A DNA stretch of 64,000 nt from Candidatus Zhuqueibacterota bacterium (lineage in GTDB: Bacteria; Zhuqueibacterota; Zhuqueibacteria; Oceanimicrobiales; Oceanimicrobiaceae). Shown here in pieces: positions 36,774 to 45,483 of this stretch (the first letter of the stretch is position 1; each line of letters starts with the position of its first letter). The stretch covers positions 62,001-126,000 of the forward strand of contig JAJDAF010000030.1 in NCBI GenBank assembly GCA_029261995.1, in the 5' to 3' direction. Both the position numbers and the translations under genes were made by a program. The notes under the pieces are model-generated. The model did not search any database. It was not told the origin of the DNA and saw only the letters and a program-made list of their open reading frames with translations.

Positions 36774-37358
36774 CTAAAGCGCGCCCTTGGTGGAAGCCAC
36801 ACCCTGCCGCTGTTGGTCAAGCCGGATCGCCTGCCGCAGCGCCTGGCCAACTGCCTTGAACAGCGCTTCAACCATGTGGTGGCTGTTTTTCCCGTAGAGC
36901 ACTTCCAGATGCAAAGCCAGGCCGGCGTTGTTGGTGAACGCCTGGAAGAACTCCTGCACCAGCTCGGTGTCGAAATCACCGATTTTCGCATTCAGACCCT
37001 CGACGCGGAAGACCAGACAAGGGCGGCCCGAAATATCCACCACCGCTCGCGCCAGCGATTCATCCATCGGCGCGAAAGCAGTCGCGTAGCGCACAAAATT
37101 CTTCTCCGCTGGCAAGCTTTTGGCAAACGCCTGCCCCAGAACGATGCCGATGTCTTCGACCGTGTGGTGGGCACAGACATGCAGGTCACCGCTTGCCGCG
37201 ACTTCCAAATCAAAACAGGCATGAAATGCGAACAGCTCCAGCATGTGGTCGAAAAAACCTACGCCGGTTGCAACTTTCGCCACGCCTGCCCCAGCAACAT
37301 CAAGACTCAATTTGACCTGAGTTTCGTTGGTCTTGCGCTGCAATTGCGTCTTACTCAT
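36774..37358 (-). CDS. hisB: Imidazoleglycerol-phosphate dehydratase (monofunctional)
   Basis: A 194-aa IGPD with the two Mn-binding repeats FFDHMLELFAFH and CAHHTVEDIGI, and later HHMVEALFKA. The histidinol-phosphatase domain fused in enterobacterial HisB is absent, so a separate phosphatase must exist elsewhere. ATG overlaps the hisC stop (ATGA). Confidence 0.96.
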   Translation of the reverse strand: MSKTQLQRKTNETQVKLSLDVAGAGVAKVATGVGFFDHMLELFAFHACFDLEVAASGDLHVCAHHTVEDIGIVLGQAFAKSLPAEKNFVRYATAFAPMDESLARAVVDISGRPCLVFRVEGLNAKIGDFDTELVQEFFQAFTNNAGLALHLEVLYGKNSHHMVEALFKAVGQALRQAIRLDQQRQGVASTKGAL

Positions 37359-38443
37359 GATTCGCTCCTTCGATTTTTTTGCAGGGTCAGTTGCAAGGCC
37401 AGCAGAAAGCGTTCGTTCTCTTCCGGTGTGCCGACGGAAACCCGCAACGTGCGCGCCAGTCGTTTGTGATAACCAGACACGTCGCGGACCAGAACGCCCT
37501 GCGACAACAACTGCTCGAACAGCCGCTCAGGCTGCATCCCGGTTTTGACCAGGTAGAAGTTTCCGGCGGATGGCAACACCTGGACACCGGGAATTTCCCG
37601 GACGCTAGCAATGACCCGCTGCATCTCCGCTTTTGACGCCGCCACCCGCTCCTGAATCACCTCGGAATTCTGCAACAGCTTGCATGCCGTCAACTCGGAA
37701 AACATGTTCAAATTGTACGGCAACTTGGCTTTGTTGAATTCGACCACCAGTTTTTCATCCGCCAGCAGGTAACCGACTCTGAGACCGGCAAGCCCGATGG
37801 CTTTCGAAAAAGTACGCGTCACCACCAAGTTCGGAAACTGCTGCAGCAGCGGCAAATTCTTCTGCTCCGTGAACTCGTGATAGGCCTCATCGAGAACCAC
37901 GAGACCTCGACTTTTTGCCAGAATTGTCTCGAGATCCACTGTCGGCAACAGTGAGCCGGTCGGGCTGTTCGGAGAACACAGAATGCAGAGGTCGAAAGTC
38001 TCCGTTTCCAGTCGGCTTAGAATTTCACCAACCGGGAAGTGCCATTCTTCATCAAATTCGATCTCGCACACGGTGGCGCCTGCCACCTGCGCCAGTTGCC
38101 GGTAAACCGAGAATGTCGGGGTCACCAGCAGCACCTTCTTGCCCGGCGAAACCGTGGCGGACATGAGTACCTGCAGCAACTCGTTCGAGCCATTGCCCAC
38201 CAGAACAGATTCAGGTGACAGGCCGCAATGCTCGGCAAGCTGCTCCAGCAGCGGGAGGTTGCCGAAGCTCGGGTAGCGATGCCACGAGCGCTCCCCGAAC
38301 TCACTCAGGATTTCTTGCTTGAGCCACTCCGGCACGTCGTAAGGGCTCTCATTTTGATTCAGCTTGACCGGCGCTGAGACCTGTTTCAAATGGTAGGCCT
38401 GCATTGCCCGCACAGATGGTTTGATCGTGTCAAGGTAGCTCAT
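37355..38443 (-). CDS. hisC: Histidinol-phosphate aminotransferase
   Basis: A 362-aa PLP-dependent class II aminotransferase. NENP-like NQNESPY (29-35), GNGSNELL, SPNSPTG, DEAYHEF and Schiff-base K214 (TRTFSKAIGLAGLRVGY). Transfers an amino group from glutamate to imidazole-acetol phosphate. Its start lies 14 nt inside hisD. Confidence 0.96.
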   Translation of the reverse strand: MSYLDTIKPSVRAMQAYHLKQVSAPVKLNQNESPYDVPEWLKQEILSEFGERSWHRYPSFGNLPLLEQLAEHCGLSPESVLVGNGSNELLQVLMSATVSPGKKVLLVTPTFSVYRQLAQVAGATVCEIEFDEEWHFPVGEILSRLETETFDLCILCSPNSPTGSLLPTVDLETILAKSRGLVVLDEAYHEFTEQKNLPLLQQFPNLVVTRTFSKAIGLAGLRVGYLLADEKLVVEFNKAKLPYNLNMFSELTACKLLQNSEVIQERVAASKAEMQRVIASVREIPGVQVLPSAGNFYLVKTGMQPERLFEQLLSQGVLVRDVSGYHKRLARTLRVSVGTPEENERFLLALQLTLQKNRRSES

Positions 38444-39710
38444 CTTTTCTACACTCTATAGCTTGTTTGTGATTGAAGAGACCCTCGAGCCCAGCGAAAT
38501 CCGCCACCATGTTGCCGACTTCCAGAAACTGCTGTCGGTCCATTTGCAGCACCGATGAAAACTTCACGAAGTCGAACACACCCAGTGGCGATGAAAATCT
38601 GGCGCTACGGCCGGTAGGCAGGACGTGATTCGGACCGACACAGTAGTCGCCGAGCACCGCGGGTGTCCACGGGCCCAGGAAGATGGCGCCGGCATTTCTG
38701 ACCTGCGCACCTGCCTGTCGCGGCTCACGAGTGACGATTTCCAGATGCTCAGGCGCGATGTGGTCGATCACTTTCACGGCTTCATCGATATCTTGCACAA
38801 CCACGATTGCACCATGGTTGGCAAGGGCCTGTTTCAGCACGTCCTGTCGCGGTGCGTTTTCGAGCAAACTGGTGACGACGCCAGCCAGTTTTTCAGCGAA
38901 AGTCATGGAGGTTGTAACGCACACAACCCGTGTTTCCGGATCATGTTCCGCCTGCGCAAACAAGTCGCGCGCCACGAACTCCGGATTCGCTGTGTCGTCG
39001 CACAAGACCGCAAGCTCAGTCGGTCCGGCGAGAGAATCGATGCCCACCGTGCCGAACACCTGTCGCTTCGCATCGTTGACGTACTGATTTCCGGGGCCGA
39101 CAATTTTGCAGACCGACGCCACACTTTGCGTGCCGTAAGCCAACGCGGCAATCGCCTGAGCGCCACCCATGGCGTAAACTTCTTCAACGCCAAGCAGGGC
39201 GGCGACTGTCAGCACAAGTTCAGAGATCCGGCCATTCTCACCAGGCGGAGAAACCAGAACAATGCGCTCGACCCCGGCAATCTGAGCCGGAACAACCGTC
39301 ATGATCACAGTCGATGGGTAGGCGGCGCTACCACCAGGGACGTAAACGCCGACGCTTTCGAGCGGCTTGAATTGCACGCCCACGGTGGCTTCTGGCCCCA
39401 TTTTTTCGCGCCAGTTTTCAGGAGCTTGACGAACATGAAACGCACGCACATTTTCGATGGCAGTCTCGAACATGGTGCGCCTCTCGGCCGGGCAGGCAGC
39501 AAGGGCCGACTGAAGTTCTAACTCCGGGACGCGCAATCGCTCCAGCTTGACACCATCAAACTGCTGCGTGAAGCCAAGGACCGCGGCGTCACCATCGCGC
39601 CTGACGTTTTTCAAAATGTCGGACACCGCGACCGAAACATCGGCATTCGGGACTTCGCGGCCGGCATCTGAAGCCAGAAAGGCATCAGCGGATGAGTAGT
39701 GTTTTAGCAT
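38430..39710 (-). CDS. hisD: Histidinol dehydrogenase
   Basis: A 426-aa zinc enzyme catalysing the last two oxidations to histidine. Conserved PGGSAAYPS, GGAQAIAALAYGT, VGPGNQYV, AGPTELAVL, AEHDP, HIAPEHLEI and GPNHVLPTGRSAR. Begins 2 nt after the hisG stop. Confidence 0.97.
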   Translation of the reverse strand: MLKHYSSADAFLASDAGREVPNADVSVAVSDILKNVRRDGDAAVLGFTQQFDGVKLERLRVPELELQSALAACPAERRTMFETAIENVRAFHVRQAPENWREKMGPEATVGVQFKPLESVGVYVPGGSAAYPSTVIMTVVPAQIAGVERIVLVSPPGENGRISELVLTVAALLGVEEVYAMGGAQAIAALAYGTQSVASVCKIVGPGNQYVNDAKRQVFGTVGIDSLAGPTELAVLCDDTANPEFVARDLFAQAEHDPETRVVCVTTSMTFAEKLAGVVTSLLENAPRQDVLKQALANHGAIVVVQDIDEAVKVIDHIAPEHLEIVTREPRQAGAQVRNAGAIFLGPWTPAVLGDYCVGPNHVLPTGRSARFSSPLGVFDFVKFSSVLQMDRQQFLEVGNMVADFAGLEGLFNHKQAIECRKDELP

Positions 39711-39712
39711 GG

Positions 39713-40582
39713 CTAATAAATCACTTTGTTGAGTGGATACTCGATGATGTCTTCCGCGCCCGCCTTTTTCAATTGCGGCAGGAGCGTGCGCACCACCGTT
39801 TCATCGATGATGGTTTCAAGCGCAACCCATTCGTTGCCGAGCAACGGCGACACGGTCGGCCGTTTCATTGCGGGCAGAGTTTCCTGCACCCGTTGCAAGT
39901 CAGCCTGCCGGATGTTGAATTTCAAACCAACCTTGCCGCTGGCCTGAATCGCACCCTGGAGCAGTAGAGCAATGTTGTCGGTTTTTTCTCTTTTCCAGGG
40001 ATCGCTGTAGGTTTTTGAATTGGTGATCAGCCTGACGGTCGAGGCCAAGACGGTATCGACGATGCGCAGATTATTGGCGCGCAGGGAACTGCCGGATTCC
40101 GTGATTTCCACAATCGCGTCCACCAGTTCGGGCGTCTTGGCTTCGGTCGCGCCCCAGGAAAACTCGACATCGGCCTGCACGTCGTTGGCTTCCAGATACT
40201 GTCTGGTGATGTTGACCGCTTCAGTCGCAATGCGTTTGCCGTTCAAATCCGCCACGCTCTGAATGTCAGAGGCTTCCGGCACAGCGACCACCCAGCGCAC
40301 CGGGCGAAAGCTGGTTTTGGAATAGACCAACTCCGCAACTTCCACAACCTCCGCACGATTCTCCACGATCCAATCCTTACCTGTAATGCCGACATCAAGC
40401 ACGCCGTCGCTGACGTAAGTGGCCATCTCCTGGGCGCGAATCAGGATTGCCTGCAGCTCGTCGTCGTCGCTGGCCGGGAAATAGGCACGCTCGCGGATAT
40501 AGAAGTTGAACCCTGCCTTCCTGAGAAGTGCGAGCGTCGATTCCTGCAGGCTACCCTTGGGCAAGCCGATTTTCAGTTTCAT
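39713..40582 (-). CDS. hisG: ATP phosphoribosyltransferase, long form
   Basis: A 289-aa long-form HisG: catalytic domains ([23 protein letters not shown], and the [16 protein letters not shown]-binding loop) plus the C-terminal PII-like HisG_C domain (about 215-289, [12 protein letters not shown]) that binds histidine for feedback inhibition. No HisZ is needed. First structural gene of the operon. ATG 40582 has GGAAG 6 nt upstream; a GTG directly before it is a possible alternative. It lies just downstream of the attenuator. Confidence 0.97.
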   Translation of the reverse strand: MKLKIGLPKGSLQESTLALLRKAGFNFYIRERAYFPASDDDELQAILIRAQEMATYVSDGVLDVGITGKDWIVENRAEVVEVAELVYSKTSFRPVRWVVAVPEASDIQSVADLNGKRIATEAVNITRQYLEANDVQADVEFSWGATEAKTPELVDAIVEITESGSSLRANNLRIVDTVLASTVRLITNSKTYSDPWKREKTDNIALLLQGAIQASGKVGLKFNIRQADLQRVQETLPAMKRPTVSPLLGNEWVALETIIDETVVRTLLPQLKKAGAEDIIEYPLNKVIY

Positions 40583-40606
40583 CACAATCTTCCTTTCCGT
40601 TGCTGT

Positions 40607-40647
40607 AAAAACAAAAAGCCCACTACCTGTGGAGCAGATAGTGGGCT
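40607..40647 (-). terminator. his attenuator terminator hairpin
   Basis: On the minus strand, AGCCCACTA (40639-40647), 13-nt loop, TAGTGGGCT (40617-40625), immediately followed by a T-rich run TTTTGTTTTT. The 9-bp stem ends 34 nt before the hisG ATG. Its 5' arm is also the 3' half of the competing antiterminator, so it can form only when the antiterminator does not. Confidence 0.88.
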
Positions 40648-40760
40648 GTATCGAATTCGCGTGTTGTCTAACTTAGGTCGTCGGGGCTGATCTTGACGTA
40701 TTCACGCAACCCACCATCTGCCTTACATGGCGATGATGATGATGAGTATGATGATGGTTG
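40617..40760 (-). promoter_or_regulatory. his operon leader RNA: three alternative hairpins of a translation-coupled attenuator
   Basis: Four segments, in transcript order. Segment 1 (40750-40760, CAACCATCATC) lies in the His-codon run. Segment 2 (40707-40721) follows it. Segment 3 (40634-40647) and segment 4 (40617-40625) follow the stop codon. 1:2 pairs over 11 bp with one bulged G and one G-U. 2:3 (GCAGATGGTGGGTT with AGCCCACTATCTGC) pairs over 14 bp with two G-U pairs. 3:4 is the terminator. A ribosome stalled on His codons would cover 1, free 2 to pair with 3 and prevent termination; fast translation or no translation favours 1:2 and 3:4. Confidence 0.85.
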
Positions 40761-40777
40761 TGAATACGTGTGGTCAT
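40673..40777 (-). CDS. hisL: His leader peptide, 34 residues with nine His codons
   Basis: Read on the minus strand from ATG 40777 to TAA 40673-40675. Residues 6-17 read H-N-HHH-T-HHHH-R-H, giving nine histidines in twelve codons (eight CAT, one CAC). The remaining residues are unremarkable. It is placed between a good promoter and the terminator before hisG. The Shine-Dalgarno is weak (TGGA, few bases upstream). It is a regulatory peptide rather than a functional protein, and functionally the analogue of enterobacterial HisL. Confidence 0.88.
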   Translation of the reverse strand: MTTRIHNHHHTHHHHRHVRQMVGCVNTSRSAPTT

Positions 40778-40814
40778 GATTCCAGATGAGTTTCGTTTTT
40801 GTAAAAGTTGCGCC

Positions 40815-40843
40815 AATATAGAGGCTGGTTTTGTGAGAAGCAA
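40815..40843 (-). promoter_or_regulatory. Promoter of the his operon
   Basis: On the minus strand, TTGCTT (40838-40843), 17-nt spacer, TATATT (40815-40820; five of six -10 matches). Predicted start near 40808, about 30 nt before the leader-peptide ATG at 40777, which is the right geometry for an attenuator transcript. Confidence 0.65.
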
Positions 40844-40869
40844 GTTATTTTTGGTACCTGGACTGGTCT

Positions 40870-41017
40870 GGCTCCCAAACTCCAGCCTGGGAGCCTAATG
40901 TGCAGCGAAACTCCGTTTCGCCCACCGGCATCGACATCGGCTGTCTACGGCCATACCGCACAGACGCCAAACGAAGTTTAGCTGCCAAGTGCGCTCCCAA
41001 ACTGGAGTTTGGGAGCG
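40870..41017. repeat. Cluster of palindromes (REP-like) between DPP-IV and his promoter
   Basis: Three hairpins lie in the 185-nt gap: GGCTCCCA/TGGGAGCC with a 10-nt loop (40870-40895); GCGAAAC/GTTTCGC with a 3-nt loop (40905-40921); and a near-perfect palindrome CGCTCCCAAACT/AGTTTGGGAGCG with a 2-nt loop (40992-41017). The first and third share GCTCCCAAACT. The third lies 11 nt beyond the DPP-IV stop and may protect or end that mRNA. They are not direct repeats with spacers, so this is not a CRISPR. Confidence 0.6.
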
Positions 41018-41028
41018 AGAAGGAAGAA

Positions 41029-43218
41029 TCAAAGATTCTTCAACAAATAATTCGTGATATACGTGAACAGATGCAACTGCGTCTTCCCCCCCGAGATTCG
41101 GTGGTTGCGATTGGGATAAAACATCATGTCAAACTGGATGGCGCGATGTTGCATTTTGTTGATGACTTTCATGGTGTTCTGTATATGCACATTGTCGTCG
41201 CCGGTGCCGTGCACGATAAGCAGGTTGCCTTTCAGGCCATCGACGTACTCGAGCACGCTGGCTGTTTTGTAGCCGTCGGCGTTGTCCTGCGGCAGGCCCA
41301 TGTAGCGCTCGGTCCAGATAGTGTCGTACAAATGAAAATTCGACACCGGCGCCACTGAAACACCGGTCTTGAAATAGTCGGCGCCACGGGTCATGAGCAT
41401 CAATGTCAGGTAACCGCCGCCACTCCAGCCCCAGATGCCCAGCCTGTCTTTGTCCACGTAAGGCAGGGAACCCAGGTACTTCGCGCCTTCGATCTGGTCG
41501 TTAACCACCCACTTGCCCAAGTCGCCGTAAGCGAGATCTTTGAATGCCTTGCCGCGGCCGCCCGTGCCACGGTTGTCTACGCAAAAAACGATATAGCCTT
41601 TTTCGGTCAGCAGCTTATGCCAGAGGGCCCGATTGCGGCGCCCCCAGCGATTGGTGACCATCTGCGAGCCTGGACCACCGTAGCCGTACACCAGCACGGG
41701 ATAGCGCTGGTTCGCATCGAAATCGATGGGCTTGATCATGTAGGCGTTCAGGTCTACGCCGTCCGTTGTTTCGAACGAGAGGAATTCGATCTCTGGCAGA
41801 TCGTACTCCTTGAGCGCGGGGATTTCATTTTTCTCCAGCCAGCGCACGAGTTTGCCGTCGGTCCGCCGCAGCATGGCCTGAGTCGGCGTGCTGACATCGG
41901 AAAAGAAACCGACCACATGTTTGAAGTCCGGCGCAAAATTGCCGGTGTGCCAACCGGCCCGCTGGGAGACGCGTTCGAAACCAGAGCCGTCCAGTTTCAC
42001 GCGGTAGACATTTTGCTCGATGGCGGAATCCTTCTTACCGTAGAGGTAAAGCCAGTTTGCCGCCTCATCGACTCCGGCCAGAGTGCTAACCTCCCAGTCA
42101 CCGTTTGTGATCGGGTTGATCAAATTGCCGTCGTAATCGTAAAGGTAGGCATGTTTGAAGCCGCTGCGCTCCGAGGGCCAGACAATCTGGTCCCGCGTTT
42201 TCAGAAAGAGAATATCCTGGCGCACATCGACCCAAGTGTCGTTCTTGTCTTCGAGAATCTTTCGGGTTGCGCCGGTTTCCGAATCTGCCAGCAGCAGCTC
42301 GAGATGATTCTGCAGCCGGTTCATGCGCAGTACGGCCAGTTTGCTGGATGAGTTGGTCCAGAAGATGCGGGGCACGTAGATATCCGTTTCGGCGCCAAGA
42401 TCGACCCAGGTGGTTTCACCGCTCTCCAGATCGAAAATGCCGATTTTGACCAGAGCGTTTTGCTCGCCCGCTTTCGGATACTTGAGCTTGAAAACCGTAT
42501 TATAAAGCGGCAATTCATCGAGCAGATGGAACTCCTTCACCCGCGTCTGGTCGATTTGCCAGAAGGCGATTTTCTTGCCGTCCGGCGACCAGCGCCAGGC
42601 ATCGGCGAGACCGAATTCTTCTTCGTAGACCCAATCAAATTCACCATTCAGAATATCGGCAGTGCCGTCGCTGGTCAGAGTTTTCTGGTCGCCGGTCTTC
42701 AAGTTGTGCAGATAAATGTTGTGGTCGCGAACATAGCCCAGCCATCTGCCGTCCGGCGACAGTTTGACGTTGCGCAGATGGGAGTTGCCATCAGCAAGCT
42801 GGGTCATCACCCTATTTTCTACATCAAAAAGAAAATGCGGCGCTTGCGATGAGTGTCGCCAGATCTTCTCAACCTTGCCGGCCAGAAGCATGTAGCGGCC
42901 GTTGTCAGTCCAGCGGTAGCTGCTCAGATGGATTGGGTTGCCATCGTAAGCGGCCTCAGCTCCTGCCAGCAACACCGTCTCCGCCCCGCTGTCAACCTCG
43001 TGCTTATGAATATCCAACTGGCCGGTTTCGGCATTATTCTTGGTGAACGTAAAATATCTACCGGACGGGTGCCACTGAATGCCTGTGATGCTTTGCCCCG
43101 TGAACTTCTTCGAGTCATAAATGTCCGCAACTTTCAGGTAGGTGCGGTCGTTTGCCCGGCTGCTGCTGCTCAACGCGACCAGAGTCGCCAGCGTGACTAG
43201 GAATCTCCAATTACGCAC
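41029..43218 (-). CDS. Dipeptidyl peptidase IV (S9B prolyl oligopeptidase family)
   Basis: A 729-aa exported serine peptidase with a signal peptide (residues 1-22), an eight-bladed propeller including the DPP-IV double-Glu element DWVYEEEF (195-202), and a C-terminal alpha/beta-hydrolase domain: nucleophile S599 (GWSGGGY), Asp in HGTGDDNVH and His in NRNHRI. Removes X-Pro or X-Ala dipeptides from N-termini. GTG start with GGGAGG 6 nt upstream. Together with the Xaa-Pro, M1 and M20 peptidases it points to peptide use. The 293-nt region upstream (43219-43511) shows no further gene and no clear promoter. Confidence 0.95.
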   Translation of the reverse strand: MRNWRFLVTLATLVALSSSSRANDRTYLKVADIYDSKKFTGQSITGIQWHPSGRYFTFTKNNAETGQLDIHKHEVDSGAETVLLAGAEAAYDGNPIHLSSYRWTDNGRYMLLAGKVEKIWRHSSQAPHFLFDVENRVMTQLADGNSHLRNVKLSPDGRWLGYVRDHNIYLHNLKTGDQKTLTSDGTADILNGEFDWVYEEEFGLADAWRWSPDGKKIAFWQIDQTRVKEFHLLDELPLYNTVFKLKYPKAGEQNALVKIGIFDLESGETTWVDLGAETDIYVPRIFWTNSSSKLAVLRMNRLQNHLELLLADSETGATRKILEDKNDTWVDVRQDILFLKTRDQIVWPSERSGFKHAYLYDYDGNLINPITNGDWEVSTLAGVDEAANWLYLYGKKDSAIEQNVYRVKLDGSGFERVSQRAGWHTGNFAPDFKHVVGFFSDVSTPTQAMLRRTDGKLVRWLEKNEIPALKEYDLPEIEFLSFETTDGVDLNAYMIKPIDFDANQRYPVLVYGYGGPGSQMVTNRWGRRNRALWHKLLTEKGYIVFCVDNRGTGGRGKAFKDLAYGDLGKWVVNDQIEGAKYLGSLPYVDKDRLGIWGWSGGGYLTLMLMTRGADYFKTGVSVAPVSNFHLYDTIWTERYMGLPQDNADGYKTASVLEYVDGLKGNLLIVHGTGDDNVHIQNTMKVINKMQHRAIQFDMMFYPNRNHRISGGKTQLHLFTYITNYLLKNL

Positions 43219-43511
43219 TTGAAACCTCCCTCTTTGGATTTGTTCAGTTCAGAAGTCAATCCTGGTGATAGGACTTGCCTCAATTCTCTGACCGGCTCAA
43301 GCGGCCAATATGTACTTCCGGGTTTGTCTCAAAACGACCCAGAGCAGCAAAGACAGGTAGGTGATGCACACTGTTCTCTGCGCGGGTCAAGAGATCAAAT
43401 GGGGGAAGAATGCAGCCAATTTACGGCGCGGCGTGGAAAAAGTAAAGATGATTCTACTCTGCTGCGCACGGGCAGTCGGCGTCGCTGCTTGGGGCTCAGA
43501 GTTTTTAGCGG

Positions 43512-45299
43512 TCAGGAGGTTGAACTCACGTACATCTTCTCGATAAGATCCGCGTATTTCTCGCGCACGACCTTGCGTTTGATTTTCATCGTTGGGGTGA
43601 GTTCACCGGTTTCAATCGCGAATGGCCGCGGCAACAATGTATACTTCCGGATGCGTTCGTAGGAAGAAAGCCCTTGCGTATGTGTCTCGATTTCGCGATC
43701 AAATAGCTCACGCACAACGGGGTGTGCGACCAGGTCCTCCGGATCTTTGACGCCAATCTTTCGGTCTTTGGCAAACAGTCTGAGTTGGTCGAAGTCCGGC
43801 ACCACCAGCGCCGAGATGAAGCGCCTCTTTTCACCGATGAGCAGGATTTGCTCCACGAACGGACTGCTCTCCACCTTCTTCTCGATGGGTTGCGGCGCCA
43901 CCTTTTTTCCTACCGAAGTCACCAACAACTGTTTGATGCGATCAGTTATCACCAGGTAGCCGTCGCTATCAACCCTGCCGATATCACCGGTGTGGAACCA
44001 GCCGTCTTCCATAACCGCGGCCGTTTCCTCATCCATTTTGTAGTAGCCAGACATGACACTGGGTCCGCGCGTCAGCACCTCGCCCTCCTCGGAAATCCTG
44101 ACATCAACGCTTGGCAGATGCTTGCCGACCGTCCCAGGCTTGGGCCGCTCGGGCGGATTAACGGAAATCACAGGTGAGGTTTCAGTCAGTCCGTAACCTT
44201 CCAGAATTGGCAGGCCGGCCGCCAGAAAGAAACGACCCACGTCGGCGGAGAGCGGCGCGCCACCGGAGATAAAAAAGCGCACATTGCCGCCCGTGCCAGC
44301 ACGAATTTTTCGAAATACCAACACGTCGGCCAGTAAGCTCTTGGCTCGCAGAAGCGCACCGACGCCACCGTTCATGCTGGCGCCAACTTTCTGCCTGCCG
44401 ACGGCCACAGCCCAGTCAAAAATCGCCTTTCGGACTGCCCCGGCCGCCCCGGCTTTGGTCTCTATGCTTGATTTGACCTTCTCATAAAACCGTGGCACGT
44501 TTGCCATTATTGAAGGACTGGATTCCCGCAGGTCATTTGGCAGCGACGCCAGATTGGCGGAATAAACCAGACTCAAACCTCGGTAGAAGTAAACATAATC
44601 CACAGTTCGTTCAAACGCATGGGACAAGGGGAGAAACGACAAACCGCGGTCATCCGTGGTCAGGCGCAAGACCTCGGCACAATCAAGCATATTCGACATG
44701 AAATTACGATGGCTAAGCAAAACGCCCTTCGGCACGCCCGTCGTTCCGGATGTGTAGATAATTGTGGCCAGGTCATCGGGTTGTGCCAGGTTCACTGCCT
44801 TCTCAAAAAAATCCTGGGCATCGACGTCGCGACCCCGTTGCAAAACTGATTCGAAAGTGAGGGCACCTTCTTCTGCCTCGGCAGCATTGTAAATGACGAC
44901 ATGTTTCACGCTCTTTAACTGGTCGTCAGCCGGCCGAACTTTGGCGAACTGCTCGGCGGATGAAACCACCACAATCTCTGCGCCGCTGTGGTTGACAATA
45001 TAAGCAACTTGCTCCGCCACAAGCGTTGGGAAGAGCGGAACAACCACTGCGCTCAACAGATGGCAGGCAAAATCCGTGACATGCCATTTCGGCCGGTTTT
45101 CAGACAGAATTAGAACCTTGGTTCCCTGCTTGACGCCAAGAGTCTTCAGACCGAGCGCAAAGTTGACCACTCGGTCCCGAAACTCGTTTGAAGAAATGTG
45201 GTGAAAAGCGCCATCGCGGCCGCGATAGATGAGCAGGTCGGGCTTGTTGTACTTGGTGGTATTGAATTCGAAAAGTTGACTTAGTGTTTCGAGTGTCAT
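43512..45299 (-). CDS. AMP-forming long-chain acyl-CoA synthetase
   Basis: A 595-aa ANL-superfamily ligase of the FAA/FadD15 type. ATP-binding P-loop YTSGTTGVPKG (182-192), HAFERTVDY, GYGLTETSPV, GWFHTGDIGRVDSDGYLVI and the C-terminal DRIKQLLVTSVGKKVAP region. Activates fatty acids with ATP and CoA. ATG preceded by GGAGG. The gene is divergent from the AhpD-like/fabF genes. The upstream TGTATAAAAG on the minus strand near 45400 is a possible -10, without a good -35. Confidence 0.93.
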   Translation of the reverse strand: MTLETLSQLFEFNTTKYNKPDLLIYRGRDGAFHHISSNEFRDRVVNFALGLKTLGVKQGTKVLILSENRPKWHVTDFACHLLSAVVVPLFPTLVAEQVAYIVNHSGAEIVVVSSAEQFAKVRPADDQLKSVKHVVIYNAAEAEEGALTFESVLQRGRDVDAQDFFEKAVNLAQPDDLATIIYTSGTTGVPKGVLLSHRNFMSNMLDCAEVLRLTTDDRGLSFLPLSHAFERTVDYVYFYRGLSLVYSANLASLPNDLRESSPSIMANVPRFYEKVKSSIETKAGAAGAVRKAIFDWAVAVGRQKVGASMNGGVGALLRAKSLLADVLVFRKIRAGTGGNVRFFISGGAPLSADVGRFFLAAGLPILEGYGLTETSPVISVNPPERPKPGTVGKHLPSVDVRISEEGEVLTRGPSVMSGYYKMDEETAAVMEDGWFHTGDIGRVDSDGYLVITDRIKQLLVTSVGKKVAPQPIEKKVESSPFVEQILLIGEKRRFISALVVPDFDQLRLFAKDRKIGVKDPEDLVAHPVVRELFDREIETHTQGLSSYERIRKYTLLPRPFAIETGELTPTMKIKRKVVREKYADLIEKMYVSSTS

Positions 45300-45391
45300 C
45301 GATCCTCCATGAATTTCGCTGCGGAACCAAATCCAATCTTGTGTACAGCAGTGGCACTCATAATTAGTTGATCGGCGCGCTATCTTTTACG

Positions 45392-45420
45392 CTTGACTTT
45401 TATACACTGCCCGGTTACAT
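45392..45420 (+). promoter_or_regulatory. Promoter for the AhpD-like/fabF genes
   Basis: TTGACT (45392-45397), 17-nt spacer, TACATT (45415-45420), 63 nt before the AhpD-like ATG. Both hexamers are identical to those of the promoter at 21557-21585. Confidence 0.55.
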
Positions 45421-45483
45421 TGGACGTTCCAAAATGAACAGATGGTCACAAAAGTAAACGGTTTTGAAAGTTAAACGCTTCCC

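Noticed and set aside
40607-40777. T-box riboswitch as the his control element
   Set aside because: No T-box consensus (AGGGTGGNACCGCG) or specifier-loop structure is seen; the nine clustered in-frame His codons and 1:2/2:3/3:4 pairings fit peptide attenuation instead.
40870-41017. CRISPR-like array
   Set aside because: The units are palindromes of different lengths without regular spacers, and no cas genes are present.
40900-41358. 152-codon plus-strand frame starting in the palindrome cluster
   Set aside because: Most of it is antisense to the 3' end of the DPP-IV gene, and the rest runs through the hairpins.
43219-43511. Small gene in the 293-nt gap between the DPP-IV and acyl-CoA ligase genes
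   Set aside because: Open frames here have no ribosome-binding site or recognisable protein features; I see only intergenic DNA.
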